From positions 2,151,900-2,215,899 of the forward strand of contig CP036272.1 in NCBI GenBank assembly GCA_007745635.1: a stretch of DNA of 64,000 nucleotides, given 5' to 3'. The stretch comes from Stieleria bergensis. GTDB taxonomy: Bacteria; Planctomycetota; Planctomycetia; Pirellulales; Pirellulaceae. The notes below the pieces were generated by a model. That model saw nothing but the letters and a program-made list of their open reading frames with translations. It did no database searches and was not told the DNA's origin. Positions 44,269 through 54,390 of this stretch are shown here, piece after piece; position 1 is the stretch's first letter; each line of letters opens with the position of its first letter. Made by a program: the position numbers and the translations under genes.

Positions 44269-45246
44269 TTGAGGCTTGTGCAACTTCGTGCTTTGGAAAT
44301 TTTTAGTGATGTCGCCCAGCGGCGCAGCTTTTCCAAGGCGGCCGATGCGCACGGCATTTCGCAGAGCGCCGTCAGTCAGGCGATGCATCATCTGGAGGAT
44401 TCTCTGGGTGTGCAGTTGATTGACCGATCCACTCGGCCGTTATCATTGACGGCGTCTGGGGAGGTGTTTCACCAGGGGTTGCAAGACGTGCTGGTGCGAA
44501 TCCGTCGACTGAAGGACGAGGTGTTAGCGGTTGCCAGCGGAGTCAGTGGGCTACTGCATGTCGCGTCGATCTATTCGGTCGGACTGAGTTACATGCCAGA
44601 GGCTCAGGCGGAGTTCCTGAAGCGTTTTCCTGATGTTGAAGTGCAGATTGGTTTTGGACGAAACGAAGCGGTTTTAGAAGACGTCATCAGTGGCCAAGCA
44701 GAGCTTGGCTTGGTGAGTTTTCCTCGGAGCACCAAAGAGTTGATCGCGGTGCCTTGGCAGAAAGAGCCGTTGAAACTGGTCTGTGCCCCACAGCATCGAT
44801 TGGCTGCGAAGTCTGAGGTAACCCTTCAAGACATGAACGGCATTGAGATGATTGGGTTTGACCAGAGTTTAGAGCTCCGGCAAATGATTGACGCTCGGCT
44901 AAAAGAGTTGGGAGTCAAGGTGCTGGTGCGAAATGAGTTTGACAATGCAGATTCGTTGGTGCGTGCAATTCAGGCGAGCAACGGAATTGGATTGTTACCC
45001 GAGGCAGCGGTTCGTCGCGAGACGGCCCATGGTTCGCTGCGGGTGGTGGCTTGTCGAGAGCTTTGCATGACTCGGCCGCTGGGCATCGTTTATCGACGTC
45101 TTCAGCGCCCTAGTCAAGCTGGATATGAGTTTGCATCGATGTTGCTTGGGCGTCCGTTGGAACCGGATCGCGAAAAACGCAGCAGCGGGCATCGCAAATC
45201 GCTTGCCGAATCGGATTCCTCCAGCGGCACTTCGGTGGTTGCCTGA
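44269..45246 (+). CDS. LysR-family transcriptional regulator
   Basis: 325 residues from a TTG at 44269 or a GTG at 44278; no ATG fits. The N-terminal winged helix-turn-helix (about 3-62) reads LRALEIFSDVAQRRSFSKAADAHG, then ISQSAVSQAMHHLEDSLGVQLIDR. The C-terminal two-lobe effector domain (about 90-295) includes GLLHVASIYSVGLSYMPEAQAEF and NADSLVRAIQASNGIGLLPE. The last ~30 residues are polar. It resembles the CysB/CbbR-like branch in general layout; the ligand is unknown. It is divergent from the PSD1-DUF1501 genes, the classic position for a LysR regulator and its target. A strong terminator follows. Confidence 0.92.
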   Translation: MRLVQLRALEIFSDVAQRRSFSKAADAHGISQSAVSQAMHHLEDSLGVQLIDRSTRPLSLTASGEVFHQGLQDVLVRIRRLKDEVLAVASGVSGLLHVASIYSVGLSYMPEAQAEFLKRFPDVEVQIGFGRNEAVLEDVISGQAELGLVSFPRSTKELIAVPWQKEPLKLVCAPQHRLAAKSEVTLQDMNGIEMIGFDQSLELRQMIDARLKELGVKVLVRNEFDNADSLVRAIQASNGIGLLPEAAVRRETAHGSLRVVACRELCMTRPLGIVYRRLQRPSQAGYEFASMLLGRPLEPDREKRSSGHRKSLAESDSSSGTSVVA

Positions 45247-45256
45247 GCAAACCGGC

Positions 45257-45278
45257 AAACGCATTGAAGCGTTTTTTT
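45257..45278 (+). terminator. Rho-independent terminator of the LysR gene
   Basis: AAACGC (45257-45262), loop ATTGAA, GCGTTT (45269-45274) and a run of seven T residues overlapping the stem end. It begins 11 bases after the stop codon. Confidence 0.9.
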
Positions 45279-45431
45279 CCAAGACAGCGACGACCTGAAT
45301 CACAGCCGAATCCTCCATCCTCCATTCCTAATCCCCCATCACGCGTTCTTCACCAGCGTTAGGTTGCTCCACCGGAAAACGGGGCCGCAGCTGATGCGAA
45401 CGCAGACCTAAGAATTGACATTGCGACTGCC

Positions 45432-48400
45432 ATGACAATGAACAACCAAGCACCGACACACGGTTCGCTCAAGCACTTGCCCGAGGCTCAAGGCCTTTAT
45501 GATCCACAGCATGAAAAGGATGCCTGTGGTGTTGGCTTCATTGCCCATATCAAAGGTGTTCCCAGTCACCAGAACGTGATCGACGCTGACGAAATTCTGT
45601 GTGCGATGGATCACCGAGGGGCATGCGGTTGCGAGCCGAACACCGGAGACGGTTGCGGCATGATGTGTGGCCTGCCTCACGACTTCTTGGTCAAGGTAGC
45701 CAAGTCTGATTTGGGCGTCGACTTGCCAGCGCAAGGCAGTTACGCGGCTGGTTTGGTGTTTTTGCCACAAGACGACAAAGAGCGTGCCTTCTGCAAAGAA
45801 ACCATCGAAGGCTTGATCAGCGAACGCGGTCAGGTTTGTTTCGGTTGGCGGGATGTGCCTCAGGAAACCGACCTCGCCGACGTCGGGCCGACCGCCCGAG
45901 CGGCTGAGCCGGTGATTGAGCAGTTGTTTGTTGGAGCGGCCGAGGGATTGACCGGGGACGCCTTCGAGCGTGAACTGTACATCATTCGCAAGCGAGCCAG
46001 TCATCTGTGCCGTGGCAGTAAAGACCTGTCGCAGGCGTTGATGTTCTACATTTGTTCGCTCAGCACGAAGGTCATCATTTACAAGGGCATGCTGACTCCG
46101 GCTCAGTTGTTGCCTTACTATGCCGACTTGCGTGATCCAGACTTTGCCACTCACTTGGCGATGGTGCACAGTCGTTTCAGCACCAACACCTTCCCAAGCT
46201 GGGACCGTGCTCAGCCCTTGCGATTCATGAGCCACAATGGCGAAATCAATACGCTGCGTGGTAACAGCAACTGGATGAAGGCGCGGCAAGGGAACGCTCA
46301 GAGTGAGCTGTTCGGTGACGAGCTGCAGAACCTGTTTCCAGTGGTCGAGCCCGACTGCAGTGACTCGGGAACCTTTGACAACGTGCTTGAGTTCTTGTTA
46401 ATGAACGGCCGAACCTTGCAAGAGGCCATCATGATGATGGTTCCCGAAGCATGGCAAAAGCACGAAACGATGAGCGAGGACAAGCGAGCCTTCTACGAGT
46501 ACTTCTCGTGCATGATGGAACCCTGGGACGGTCCCGCGTCGATCGCCTTCACCGACGGCCATTACATTGGAGCAACCTTGGACCGGAACGGGCTGCGTCC
46601 CAGCCGGTACTACGTGACCCATGATGATCGCGTGATCATGGCCAGCGAAGTGGGTGTGTTGCCAGTTGACCCCGCGATCGTGAAAGAAAAAGGGCGTCTG
46701 CAACCAGGCAAGATGTTCCTGATCGATTTCGAAGAAGGACGCTTGATTCCCGACGAGGAGCTCAAGTCTTCCTTCGCAAAAGCCAAGCCCTTTGGCGAGT
46801 GGCTTCGCACCGAACGCATTCGTTTAACTGATTTGCATCCCGAGAAAGAAGCACACGGATTCGATAGCGAAACGCTGCTCAATCGCATGCAGGCCTTCGG
46901 TTACACCACCGAAACCATGAACTTCATGCTGCGTCCGCTGGTTCGTGACTTGCGTGACCCCGTCGGTTCGATGGGCAACGACAGTGCGATTGCTTGTTTA
47001 AGTGACAAGCCGCGGATGATTTATGACTACTTCAAGCAGTTGTTTGCACAGGTGACCAACCCCGCGATCGATTCGATTCGCGAAGAGGTCATCATGTCGC
47101 TGGAGTGTTACATCGGGCCTGAGCAGAACTTGCTTGATGCGACGCCAGCACACTGCCATCGCCTGTTGGTTGATCATCCGATTTTGACCAATGAAGAGCT
47201 GGCAGCCATTTCACACATCAATCATGAAGGCTGGAGCAGTCGTGTGATCGACATCACGTTCGATCGCAGCGAAGGCAAGGCGGGCTTGCAGAAGACGCTT
47301 GATCGCGTGGCTGCTGAGGCTGAAGCGGCCGCCGATGCAGGCATCCAGTTGGTTGTCTTGTCCGATCGCAATCTCGGTCCGGACCGCGTGCCCGTAAGTG
47401 CCTTGCTGGCCACCGGTGCAGTTCACCATCACTTGGTCCGACAGGCCAAACGAACGCAGATTGGCTTGGTGATTGAATCGGGCGAAGCTCGTGAAGTGCA
47501 TCACCACTGCTTGCTGATCGGCTATGGTGCCGACGCAATCAACCCGTACTTGGCGTTTGAAGCCCTGTGGCAGGCCCGCCGTGATGGCTTGATGGATCCC
47601 AGCCTTGATGATGACAAAATCGTCGCTGCGTACCGCAAGGGCGTCGCCAAAGGCATGCTGAAAGTGATGGCCAAGATGGGCATCAGCACGCTGCAAAGTT
47701 ACAAAGGTGCTCAAATCTTTGAAGCGCTTGGCTTGCGTGATGAAGTCATCGAACGCTGCTTTGTCGGGACTGCCAGTCGAATTCAAGGTGTTTCCTTTGA
47801 CGTGCTCGCTGAAGAAACCTTGCGTCGTCATGAACTGGGTTATCCAGAACGCAGTACAGAGAAGCTGCCAGCACTGCCTAACTTGGGTGAATACCACTGG
47901 CGTGCCGAAGGTGAGAAGCATGCCTGGACACCCGAATCGATTTCCAACCTTCAGAACGCCGCTCGTAACAACAACGAAGACGCGTACTGGAAGTTTTCCG
48001 ACAAGATCAACAAAGACAACCGGTCGCGTTGCACCTTACGCGGTCTGTTGGGTTTCAAGGAAACCGGCAACTCGATCCCGTTGGACGAAGTGGAATCGGC
48101 CAAGGACATCGTCAAGCGGTTCTGCACCGGTGCGATGAGCTTCGGCAGCATCAGTGCTGAATCTCATGAGGCTCTAGCGATCGCGATGAACCGTCTGGGC
48201 GGCAAGAGCAACACGGGTGAAGGCGGAGAGGATCCCGCTCGATTCCAGACGATGGACAACGGCGATTCGAAGCGGTCGGCGATCAAACAAGTGGCTTCGG
48301 GACGATTCGGTGTCACGATCGAATACCTGACCAATAGCGATGAGATCCAGATTAAAGTTTCTCAGGGTGCTAAGCCCGGTGAAGGCGGAGAGTTGCCCGG

Positions 48401-50009
48401 TCGGAAGGTCGATCAAAACATTGCCCGCATCCGTTACAGCACGCCAGGCGTTGGCTTGATCAGCCCTCCGCCACACCACGACATTTACTCGATCGAGGAT
48501 TTGGCACAGCTGATCCACGACTTGAAAAACGCCAACCGAACCTCACGGATTAGCGTCAAGTTGGTCAGCGAAGTCGGTGTCGGTGTGATCGCCAGTGGTG
48601 TTGCCAAAGCGTTTGCCGATCACATCTTGATCTCAGGCGACACTGGCGGAACGGGAGCCTCGCCGCTGACCAGCATTAAGCACGCTGGTCTGCCATGGGA
48701 ATTGGGCATCGCTGAGACGCATCAAGTTTTGGTGCTGAATGATTTGCGCAGCCGGGTTGTTCTGCAGACCGACGGTGGCTTGAAAACGGGCCGGGATGTT
48801 GTGATTGCCGCATTGTTGGGTGCCGAGGAATTCGGTTTCTCAACCGCGCCGCTGATCACCATGGGCTGCATCATGATGCGGAAGTGTCACTTGAACACAT
48901 GCCCGGTGGGAATCGCGACGCAGGATCCTGAACTGCGAGCCAAGTTCACCGGCAAACCGGAGCATGTTGTCAACTACTTGTTCATGGTTGCTGAAGAAGC
49001 ACGTCGCGTGATGGCTGAACTCGGTTTCCGTACCATCGAAGAAATGGTCGGCCGTAGCGATGTCTTGCACACCGACGATGCGATCAGCCACTGGAAGTCA
49101 GATGGATTGGATTTGACGGCGATTCTGAAAGTCGCCGCCAAGCCGCGTCCCGAAGTGGGTGTGATCTGCAGTCAAGCACAGGACCATGGCTTGGAAAAGT
49201 CGTTGGACCTGTCCAGCTTGCTCGCACAGGCTCAGCCAGCGATCGATACCAAACAACCTGTCGTGATTGAATCGCCGATCATCAACATTAACCGAACCGT
49301 TGGCACGATCATCAGTAACGAAGTCGCCAAGGTTCATGGTCAGGCTGGATTGCCAGATGACACGATCCATTTGAAACTGACGGGTTCTGCCGGACAGAGC
49401 TTGGGCGCGTTCTTGGCTCACGGGATCACAATCGAGCTGGACGGGGATGCGAACGACTATGTTGGCAAAGGTCTCAGTGGTGGACGAATTGTGATTTATC
49501 CGCCGAAGGTCAGTAGCTTCAACTCGGAAGACAATATCCTGATTGGAAACGTTTGTTTGTACGGTGCCACCAGTGGTGAAGCCTTCTTCCGCGGTCGCGC
49601 TGCGGAACGGTTCTGTGTTCGCAACAGTGGTGCTAGAACCGTTGTCGAAGGCGTGGGCGATCACGGCTGTGAATACATGACCGGCGGCCGAGTGGTTGTG
49701 CTGGGCGAAACCGGACGCAACTTCGCTGCAGGCATGTCTGGCGGGGTCGCTTACGTTTGGGATCGCGAAGGCGACTTCAACCTGAAGTGCAACCTGGCAA
49801 CCGTTGAGCTAGAGCAAATCGAAGCTGGCGAAGAAGAAGCCGAGGTCAAAGACTTGATCACTCGCTTCCAGTCTTACACCGGTAGCGAAGTCGCTGGTGA
49901 AGTGTTGGCAAACTGGGACATGTTCCTCAGTCAGTGTGTCAAGGTCATGCCAACCGACTACAAACGCGTGCTCATGGAGCAAAAAGCTCAGCAAGTCGCC
50001 GTCAGCTAA
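45432..50009 (+). CDS. gltB: Glutamate synthase large subunit
   Basis: 1525 residues. The glutaminase (class II amidotransferase) domain begins at Cys32 (EKDACGVGFIAH). By analogy with other GltB proteins the first 31 residues are a propeptide that is removed to expose this nucleophile. The FMN-binding synthase domain follows (GGKSNTGEGGEDPARF, SGDTGGTGASPL), the 3Fe-4S cysteines lie in CIMMRKCHLNTCP (C-x5-C-x4-C), and the GXGXG beta-helix domain is C-terminal (GKGLSGGRIVIYPP, GAFLAHGITIELDGD). With GltD it makes two glutamates from glutamine and 2-oxoglutarate using NADPH. gltD follows after 131 bases. Length and all key residues are normal. Confidence 0.97.
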   Translation: MTMNNQAPTHGSLKHLPEAQGLYDPQHEKDACGVGFIAHIKGVPSHQNVIDADEILCAMDHRGACGCEPNTGDGCGMMCGLPHDFLVKVAKSDLGVDLPAQGSYAAGLVFLPQDDKERAFCKETIEGLISERGQVCFGWRDVPQETDLADVGPTARAAEPVIEQLFVGAAEGLTGDAFERELYIIRKRASHLCRGSKDLSQALMFYICSLSTKVIIYKGMLTPAQLLPYYADLRDPDFATHLAMVHSRFSTNTFPSWDRAQPLRFMSHNGEINTLRGNSNWMKARQGNAQSELFGDELQNLFPVVEPDCSDSGTFDNVLEFLLMNGRTLQEAIMMMVPEAWQKHETMSEDKRAFYEYFSCMMEPWDGPASIAFTDGHYIGATLDRNGLRPSRYYVTHDDRVIMASEVGVLPVDPAIVKEKGRLQPGKMFLIDFEEGRLIPDEELKSSFAKAKPFGEWLRTERIRLTDLHPEKEAHGFDSETLLNRMQAFGYTTETMNFMLRPLVRDLRDPVGSMGNDSAIACLSDKPRMIYDYFKQLFAQVTNPAIDSIREEVIMSLECYIGPEQNLLDATPAHCHRLLVDHPILTNEELAAISHINHEGWSSRVIDITFDRSEGKAGLQKTLDRVAAEAEAAADAGIQLVVLSDRNLGPDRVPVSALLATGAVHHHLVRQAKRTQIGLVIESGEAREVHHHCLLIGYGADAINPYLAFEALWQARRDGLMDPSLDDDKIVAAYRKGVAKGMLKVMAKMGISTLQSYKGAQIFEALGLRDEVIERCFVGTASRIQGVSFDVLAEETLRRHELGYPERSTEKLPALPNLGEYHWRAEGEKHAWTPESISNLQNAARNNNEDAYWKFSDKINKDNRSRCTLRGLLGFKETGNSIPLDEVESAKDIVKRFCTGAMSFGSISAESHEALAIAMNRLGGKSNTGEGGEDPARFQTMDNGDSKRSAIKQVASGRFGVTIEYLTNSDEIQIKVSQGAKPGEGGELPGRKVDQNIARIRYSTPGVGLISPPPHHDIYSIEDLAQLIHDLKNANRTSRISVKLVSEVGVGVIASGVAKAFADHILISGDTGGTGASPLTSIKHAGLPWELGIAETHQVLVLNDLRSRVVLQTDGGLKTGRDVVIAALLGAEEFGFSTAPLITMGCIMMRKCHLNTCPVGIATQDPELRAKFTGKPEHVVNYLFMVAEEARRVMAELGFRTIEEMVGRSDVLHTDDAISHWKSDGLDLTAILKVAAKPRPEVGVICSQAQDHGLEKSLDLSSLLAQAQPAIDTKQPVVIESPIININRTVGTIISNEVAKVHGQAGLPDDTIHLKLTGSAGQSLGAFLAHGITIELDGDANDYVGKGLSGGRIVIYPPKVSSFNSEDNILIGNVCLYGATSGEAFFRGRAAERFCVRNSGARTVVEGVGDHGCEYMTGGRVVVLGETGRNFAAGMSGGVAYVWDREGDFNLKCNLATVELEQIEAGEEEAEVKDLITRFQSYTGSEVAGEVLANWDMFLSQCVKVMPTDYKRVLMEQKAQQVAVS

Positions 50010-50140
50010 TCTTGTCGGTGCAGTAACCACCACGATTCATTTAGGTTCCTGTCTTGGATTCCCCACGCCCAACGCGGCGTCACCAAGCCAGGCAGGAACG
50101 ATCATCAATACACCTCCTTGTCGTTTTAAGAGAGCTTGCA

Positions 50141-51640
50141 ATGGGAAAGCCAACCGGATTTAAAGAGTTTGATCGCAAAAAAGTACCTTGGCGTCTTCCA
50201 GTGGTTCGTCTGAATGATTACGACGAAATCTACACGGAACATGAGCTCCCGCACTTGCGCGAGCAAGGCGCTCGCTGCATGGACTGTGGCGTACCGTTTT
50301 GCCAATCCGCATCAGGTTGTCCGATCGATAACCTGATCCCCGAGTGGAATGACTTGGTCTATAACAATCGCTGGAAAGAAGCCATCGAGCGGTTGCACAA
50401 GACCAACAACTTTCCCGAGTTCACCGGGCGAACGTGTCCTGCCCCCTGTGAAGGTTCTTGTGTTTTAGGCATCACCAACCCGCCTGTGACCATCAAGAAC
50501 ATCGAGAATGCCATTGTCGATCGCGCTTGGCAGGAAGGCTGGATCAAGCCAGAACCACCCGCGGAACGCACCGGCAAGACCGTCGCGATCGTTGGCAGTG
50601 GACCCGCCGGATTGTCTGCGGCGGATCAATTGAACCGCGCTGGGCACCTGGTGACGGTGTACGAACGAGCCGATCGAATTGGTGGCTTGTTGCAGTACGG
50701 CATTCCCAACATGAAGCTGTCCAAGGAAGTGGTTCAGCGACGCGTTGATAAACTGACTGCCGAAGGCGTGACGTTTAAAACAGGCGTGAACGTCGGTAAA
50801 GACATCGATCCCAAGGAACTGGTCAATCAGTACGATGCCTTGTTGTTGGCCTGTGGTGCGACCAAGCCACGCGACCTACCGATTCCAGGCCGCGACGCCG
50901 AGGGTGTTCACTTTGCGATGGAGTTCCTGACCGCCAATACCAAGCAATCGGTGCATGGCGATCAGATCGCAGATGACTTCATCAGCGCTGAAGGGAAAGA
51001 CGTGATCGTGATCGGCGGTGGTGACACTGGAACGGACTGTATCGCAACCAGTTTGCGACACGGTTGCCACAGCGTCGTGAATTTCGAACTGTTGCCAAAG
51101 CCGCCTGAGGAGCGAACGGATGACAATCCTTGGCCCGAATGGCCACGTGTCTTCCGTGTCGATTATGGGCACGAAGAAGCGTCTGCAAAGTTCGGTCAGG
51201 ATCCTCGCGAATACCAACTGCTTAGCAAAGAGTTTGTTGTCGACGCCGATGGCAAACTCTCTGGCATCAAAACAGTCAGTGTGCAGTGGGAAAAGGATAG
51301 CGACGGCAAGTGGCAAATGGCCGAGGTCGAAGGGAGCGAAAAAACCTGGAACGCTCAGTTGATCTTGCTATCGATGGGCTTTTTGGGGCCAGAGCAATAT
51401 CTGCCTGAGTCGCTGGCCATGGAGACCGATCCACGCAGCAACTTTAAAGCCGAACATGGCAAGTTTGCGACCAATGTCGACAAAGTCTTTGCCGCTGGCG
51501 ATTGCCGTCGCGGACAAAGCCTGGTCGTGTGGGCGATCAACGAAGGCCGTGGCGCTGCTCGTGCCATCGATCTCTTTCTGCAAGGCGAAAGCAGTTTGCC
51601 CGCGCCGGGGGTGACCATGGGCACCTCAATGCAGGTCTAG
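50141..51640 (+). CDS. gltD: Glutamate synthase small subunit
   Basis: 499 residues from the ATG at 50141 ([18 protein letters not shown], the standard GltD opening); the frame is open to 50054 but that part is not conserved. N-terminal 4Fe-4S cysteines are in [12 protein letters not shown] and in [11 protein letters not shown]. The FAD site is [17 protein letters not shown] and the NADPH site [13 protein letters not shown], with the closing [20 protein letters not shown]. It oxidises NADPH and passes electrons to GltB encoded just upstream. A hairpin of the intergenic repeat family begins 18 bases after its stop. Confidence 0.97.
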   Translation: MGKPTGFKEFDRKKVPWRLPVVRLNDYDEIYTEHELPHLREQGARCMDCGVPFCQSASGCPIDNLIPEWNDLVYNNRWKEAIERLHKTNNFPEFTGRTCPAPCEGSCVLGITNPPVTIKNIENAIVDRAWQEGWIKPEPPAERTGKTVAIVGSGPAGLSAADQLNRAGHLVTVYERADRIGGLLQYGIPNMKLSKEVVQRRVDKLTAEGVTFKTGVNVGKDIDPKELVNQYDALLLACGATKPRDLPIPGRDAEGVHFAMEFLTANTKQSVHGDQIADDFISAEGKDVIVIGGGDTGTDCIATSLRHGCHSVVNFELLPKPPEERTDDNPWPEWPRVFRVDYGHEEASAKFGQDPREYQLLSKEFVVDADGKLSGIKTVSVQWEKDSDGKWQMAEVEGSEKTWNAQLILLSMGFLGPEQYLPESLAMETDPRSNFKAEHGKFATNVDKVFAAGDCRRGQSLVVWAINEGRGAARAIDLFLQGESSLPAPGVTMGTSMQV

Positions 51641-51658
51641 TTTGCAAGGCCAGAGCAT

Positions 51659-51683
51659 GGGGTGTCGTGCTCGCACGCACCCC
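51659..51683. repeat. Intergenic hairpin, degenerate member of the repeat family (copy A4)
   Basis: GGGGTG-T-CGTG-CTCG-CACG-CACCCC folds into a near-perfect 25-base hairpin 18 bases after gltD. The core GTGCTCGCACGCACC resembles copy A1 with one change. Unlike the other copies it is not between convergent genes. Confidence 0.6.
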
Positions 51684-51805
51684 GCTGGTTTCACTTCCCA
51701 TCGGCAACGCCGGTGAGTGTCTCCCCAGGCAGGGGATGGTTGAGAAATCAGCCTTGCGTTTGGGGCTTTGCTGCCAGCCAGTCCTTCTGGCGGCTGATTC
51801 TGATG

Positions 51806-51832
51806 AACTCGCTTCGGGCGAGTTTTCTTTTT
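51806..51832 (+). terminator. Rho-independent terminator, probably of gltBD
   Basis: AACTCGC (51806-51812), loop TTCGG, GCGAGTT (51818-51824), then TTCTTTTT. It lies 165 bases after gltD, with only the repeat hairpin between. Confidence 0.8.
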
Positions 51833-52157
51833 GGTTTTCTAGCAAAACCTGCTGATTTGTATTTTTGGGACGGGACGTTGGTTTAGCTGTTCCAAACCGT
51901 CTCCAGGACAGGCGAATTTGTCACGCTCCACGCAAATTTCGTTTGCCTCTTGAGGGATTCTATAGCAAGGTTGTGAGGCGTTGTGTCTCTGCACAGGTGC
52001 TCTGTTGGCAGGTCGTGGGAAAGTGACTTACACCCGTGACATTGTTGTTCAGATCCGTCCTACAGACAGGGGGTTGAGCACGAATCACCGGCAGCGTTGA
52101 ATTGACATGCGGTAACGCAAACGTTGTCACGAAACCATCGCGGGAGCGAATCTCATC

Positions 52158-52523
52158 ATGTTACATCTCTCTGGATCCGCAACTGACTCGGACATCAGCA
52201 TCGCCGTTCGCAATTTATTGGAAGAAGATGCGTTCTACGATCGGACTGAGAATCGATCCTCACACCGTGAGCACTTGGTGCGACCGGTGCACATTTTGGT
52301 ACGTGGCAATGAGGGGTCGATTGTTGGATTCTCTCGCAATGTTTCCGATAGCGGCATTGGTCTGATCACGGCCGAACCGGTTGAAACTGGCACGATGGCG
52401 ATCTTAGAGGTCGAGACCTTGAAGTCTGAGCCGGTAAAATTCTTGGCAGAGTGTCGTTGGTGTCGCAACTACGGGCGCGGTTGGAAGATTTCCGGCTGGC
52501 ACTTTGTGAACATGCATGGCTAA
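52158..52523 (+). CDS. PilZ-domain protein (putative c-di-GMP effector)
   Basis: 121 residues. The PilZ motifs are HREHLVRPVHILV (the RxxxR block, about residues 36-48) and SRNVSDSGIGLITAE (the D/NxSxxG block, about 60-74), with AECRWCRNYGRGWKISGWHFV ending the barrel. Single-domain PilZ proteins bind cyclic di-GMP and regulate motility, polysaccharide or pilus functions. A GspE/GspF-type pair lies 2 kb downstream, but hom intervenes, so a functional link is only a thought. The first Arg of the motif is present, so binding is plausible. Confidence 0.85.
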   Translation: MLHLSGSATDSDISIAVRNLLEEDAFYDRTENRSSHREHLVRPVHILVRGNEGSIVGFSRNVSDSGIGLITAEPVETGTMAILEVETLKSEPVKFLAECRWCRNYGRGWKISGWHFVNMHG

Positions 52524-52563
52524 TCAGCCAGCTGAAATGCCCTGTGGACTGAAGCCATTGACG

Positions 52564-52596
52564 CGCCGAGTGTTGTGCCAACCTCGGCGATTTTGT
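52564..52596 (+). terminator. Terminator-like hairpin after the PilZ gene
   Basis: CGCCGAG (52564-52570) pairs with CTCGGCG (52583-52589) over a 12-base loop, followed by ATTTTGTT. Confidence 0.55.
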
Positions 52597-52726
52597 TGCG
52601 TCTGATCGCCGTCCAGAGCGCTGGCTGAGGGTTGGTTCAGTCGGTCTCCCCTTTTAGGCCGCTGGATCGCCCGCAGGTGAGGAAGTGGACTCGTTAAAGT
52701 GTTCGCCTGTGGTTACCATTTGTGGC

Positions 52727-54055
52727 ATGGAAAAGACAAACATCGCGATCGTTGGACTGGGCACTGTCGGAACTGGCGTTGCCCGTTTGCTTTTGGACTG
52801 CGGCGACCGAACAGCACGGCACGCCGGGCGAACCATGTGGCTGCGCAAAGCGGTGGTTCGCGATCTGGAAAAGGCTCGCCAACGCATCGATCTTCCCGAA
52901 GGCGTGTTGACGGATTCGCTGGACGAAGTCATCAACGATCCCGAGATTACCGTGGTGGCACAGTTGATCGGTGGCCTCGAACCCGCACGATCTATCATGC
53001 TGCGGTTAATGGAATCGGGCAAAGACATTGTGACGGCTAACAAAGCCTTGCTGGCTGAACATGGGCCGGAACTCTTTGATCGAGCGCGACAACTGGGGCG
53101 CAGCATCGCCTTTGAAGCCTCCGTGGCCGGTGGCATTCCAATCATTGCAAACATCAGCCAGTGCCTGTCCGCTAACCAGCTGGAATCCTTGGAAGGCATC
53201 CTGAACGGCACCAGCAACTTCATCGTGAGCCAGATGGATGAGTTCGGCACCGAGTATGCCGAAGTGGTCGCCGAAGCACAGCGTTTGGGCTATGCCGAAG
53301 CCGACCCCACCATGGACGTCGATGGCACAGACGCAGCTCAGAAGCTGGCGATTCTAGCGCACCTTGCCTTTGGGGCCACCGTCGACTGGAGCACCATTCC
53401 ACGCGTTGGCATCGACGGTTTAGATCCCGTTGATTTGCGCTACGCTCGGCAACTGGGTTATCGCATCAAGTTGTTGGCCGTGGCGACACTTGGCGAGGAA
53501 GGCTTAGAGCTTTCCGTCGCGCCAACCTTGTTAAAAATTGGCACACCGCTGGCTGAGGTTCGCAATGCCTTCAACGCGATTCGCGCCGTCGGTGACGCGG
53601 TTGGCCCCGTGTTCTATCATGGCCTGGGGGCCGGTCAAATGCCGACTGCATCAGCTGTGATTGCCGATCTGATTGACACGGCGGTCGGGCGAACCAAGTT
53701 AACGTTCCAGACCCTGGAGTACTTCTCAAGCGAGAATCCAGCACGCGCGATTCAGCGTGATACGGCCAATATTCGTGGGCGGTTTTACTTGCGTTTAAGT
53801 GTCGCCAACGACCCAGGAACCTTGGCGGCCATCGCCAATGTGCTGTCGCGAAACTCAATCTCCATTGCCAGCGTGATTCAGCATGAATCCGAATCAACAT
53901 TGGATCCCAATTCTCAGCGTCCAGATCGTGAGTTGGTACCACTGGTCATCATGACTCACGAAGCCAGCGAAGGCACCGCTGTCGCCGCGACAGCAGAGCT
54001 AGAAGGCCTGGATGCTGTGGAAGGCTCAGTGACTCGTCTAAGAGTCAAGGGCTAA
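52727..54055 (+). CDS. hom: Homoserine dehydrogenase
   Basis: 442 residues from the ATG at 52727, right before the Rossmann motif IAIVGLGTVGTGV; a GTG at 52685 would add 14 non-conserved residues. VTANKALLAEHG, GGIPIIANISQCL and LNGTSNFIVSQMDEFGTEYAEVV are family blocks; DVDGTDAAQKLAILAHLAFG holds the catalytic Lys region. A C-terminal ACT domain (about 350-440; LRLSVANDPGTLAAIANVLS) suggests feedback control by threonine. It reduces aspartate semialdehyde to homoserine for Thr and Met synthesis. dapA, which uses the same aspartate semialdehyde for lysine, lies 3 kb away on the other strand. Confidence 0.96.
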   Translation: MEKTNIAIVGLGTVGTGVARLLLDCGDRTARHAGRTMWLRKAVVRDLEKARQRIDLPEGVLTDSLDEVINDPEITVVAQLIGGLEPARSIMLRLMESGKDIVTANKALLAEHGPELFDRARQLGRSIAFEASVAGGIPIIANISQCLSANQLESLEGILNGTSNFIVSQMDEFGTEYAEVVAEAQRLGYAEADPTMDVDGTDAAQKLAILAHLAFGATVDWSTIPRVGIDGLDPVDLRYARQLGYRIKLLAVATLGEEGLELSVAPTLLKIGTPLAEVRNAFNAIRAVGDAVGPVFYHGLGAGQMPTASAVIADLIDTAVGRTKLTFQTLEYFSSENPARAIQRDTANIRGRFYLRLSVANDPGTLAAIANVLSRNSISIASVIQHESESTLDPNSQRPDRELVPLVIMTHEASEGTAVAATAELEGLDAVEGSVTRLRVKG

Positions 54056-54390
54056 GGATTTAACGGATGATCGCCTCGGTTTGCAGCCTGCTGTGCCTCT
54101 TGATGCACGGCGGCAGACCTGTTCGGCGGCGTTGATCCTCTATCGCTGCGGCGTTGATCTTCTTCATGGCTTCGCAGCTTGCGTGCCCGCATTCGGTCTC
54201 CGGAACGATTGCTCGCCCCCTGCTTGGTGCCCAGAGTCAATGGTTTGACTTAAATAGCATCATTCCTTCTTGGCTTCTTCATCGCTTGCAGAGAAGCCGC
54301 CGCTATGATTCGCACCGTTCCACAGCGACTTCATTGAGTCGCCGTGTAACGTTTCGATGGCGGCCGTTGGATAAAAAACTGGGGGAAGCA
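54056..54390. other. Gap between hom and the GspF-like gene
   Basis: 335 bases. The frame of the next gene is open back to 54154 but that part lacks protein character. GCGGCGTTGATC is present twice (about 54125 and 54151). The end carries GGGGGA just before the GTG start at 54391. Confidence 0.45.

Larger units (their letters stand above)
51641..52157. other. Intergenic region between gltD and the PilZ gene
   Basis: 517 bases holding the hairpin at 51659 and the terminator at 51806. Near its end TTGACA (52102-52107) would suit a -35 box but no matching -10 is seen; TGACA/TGTCA (52103-52107, 52125-52129) is an inverted pair there. No gene is supported. Confidence 0.5.

Noticed and set aside
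54154-54390. N-terminal extension of the GspF-like protein
   Set aside because: Sequence is not conserved-looking; GTG at 54391 has a good ribosome-binding site and family-like start.
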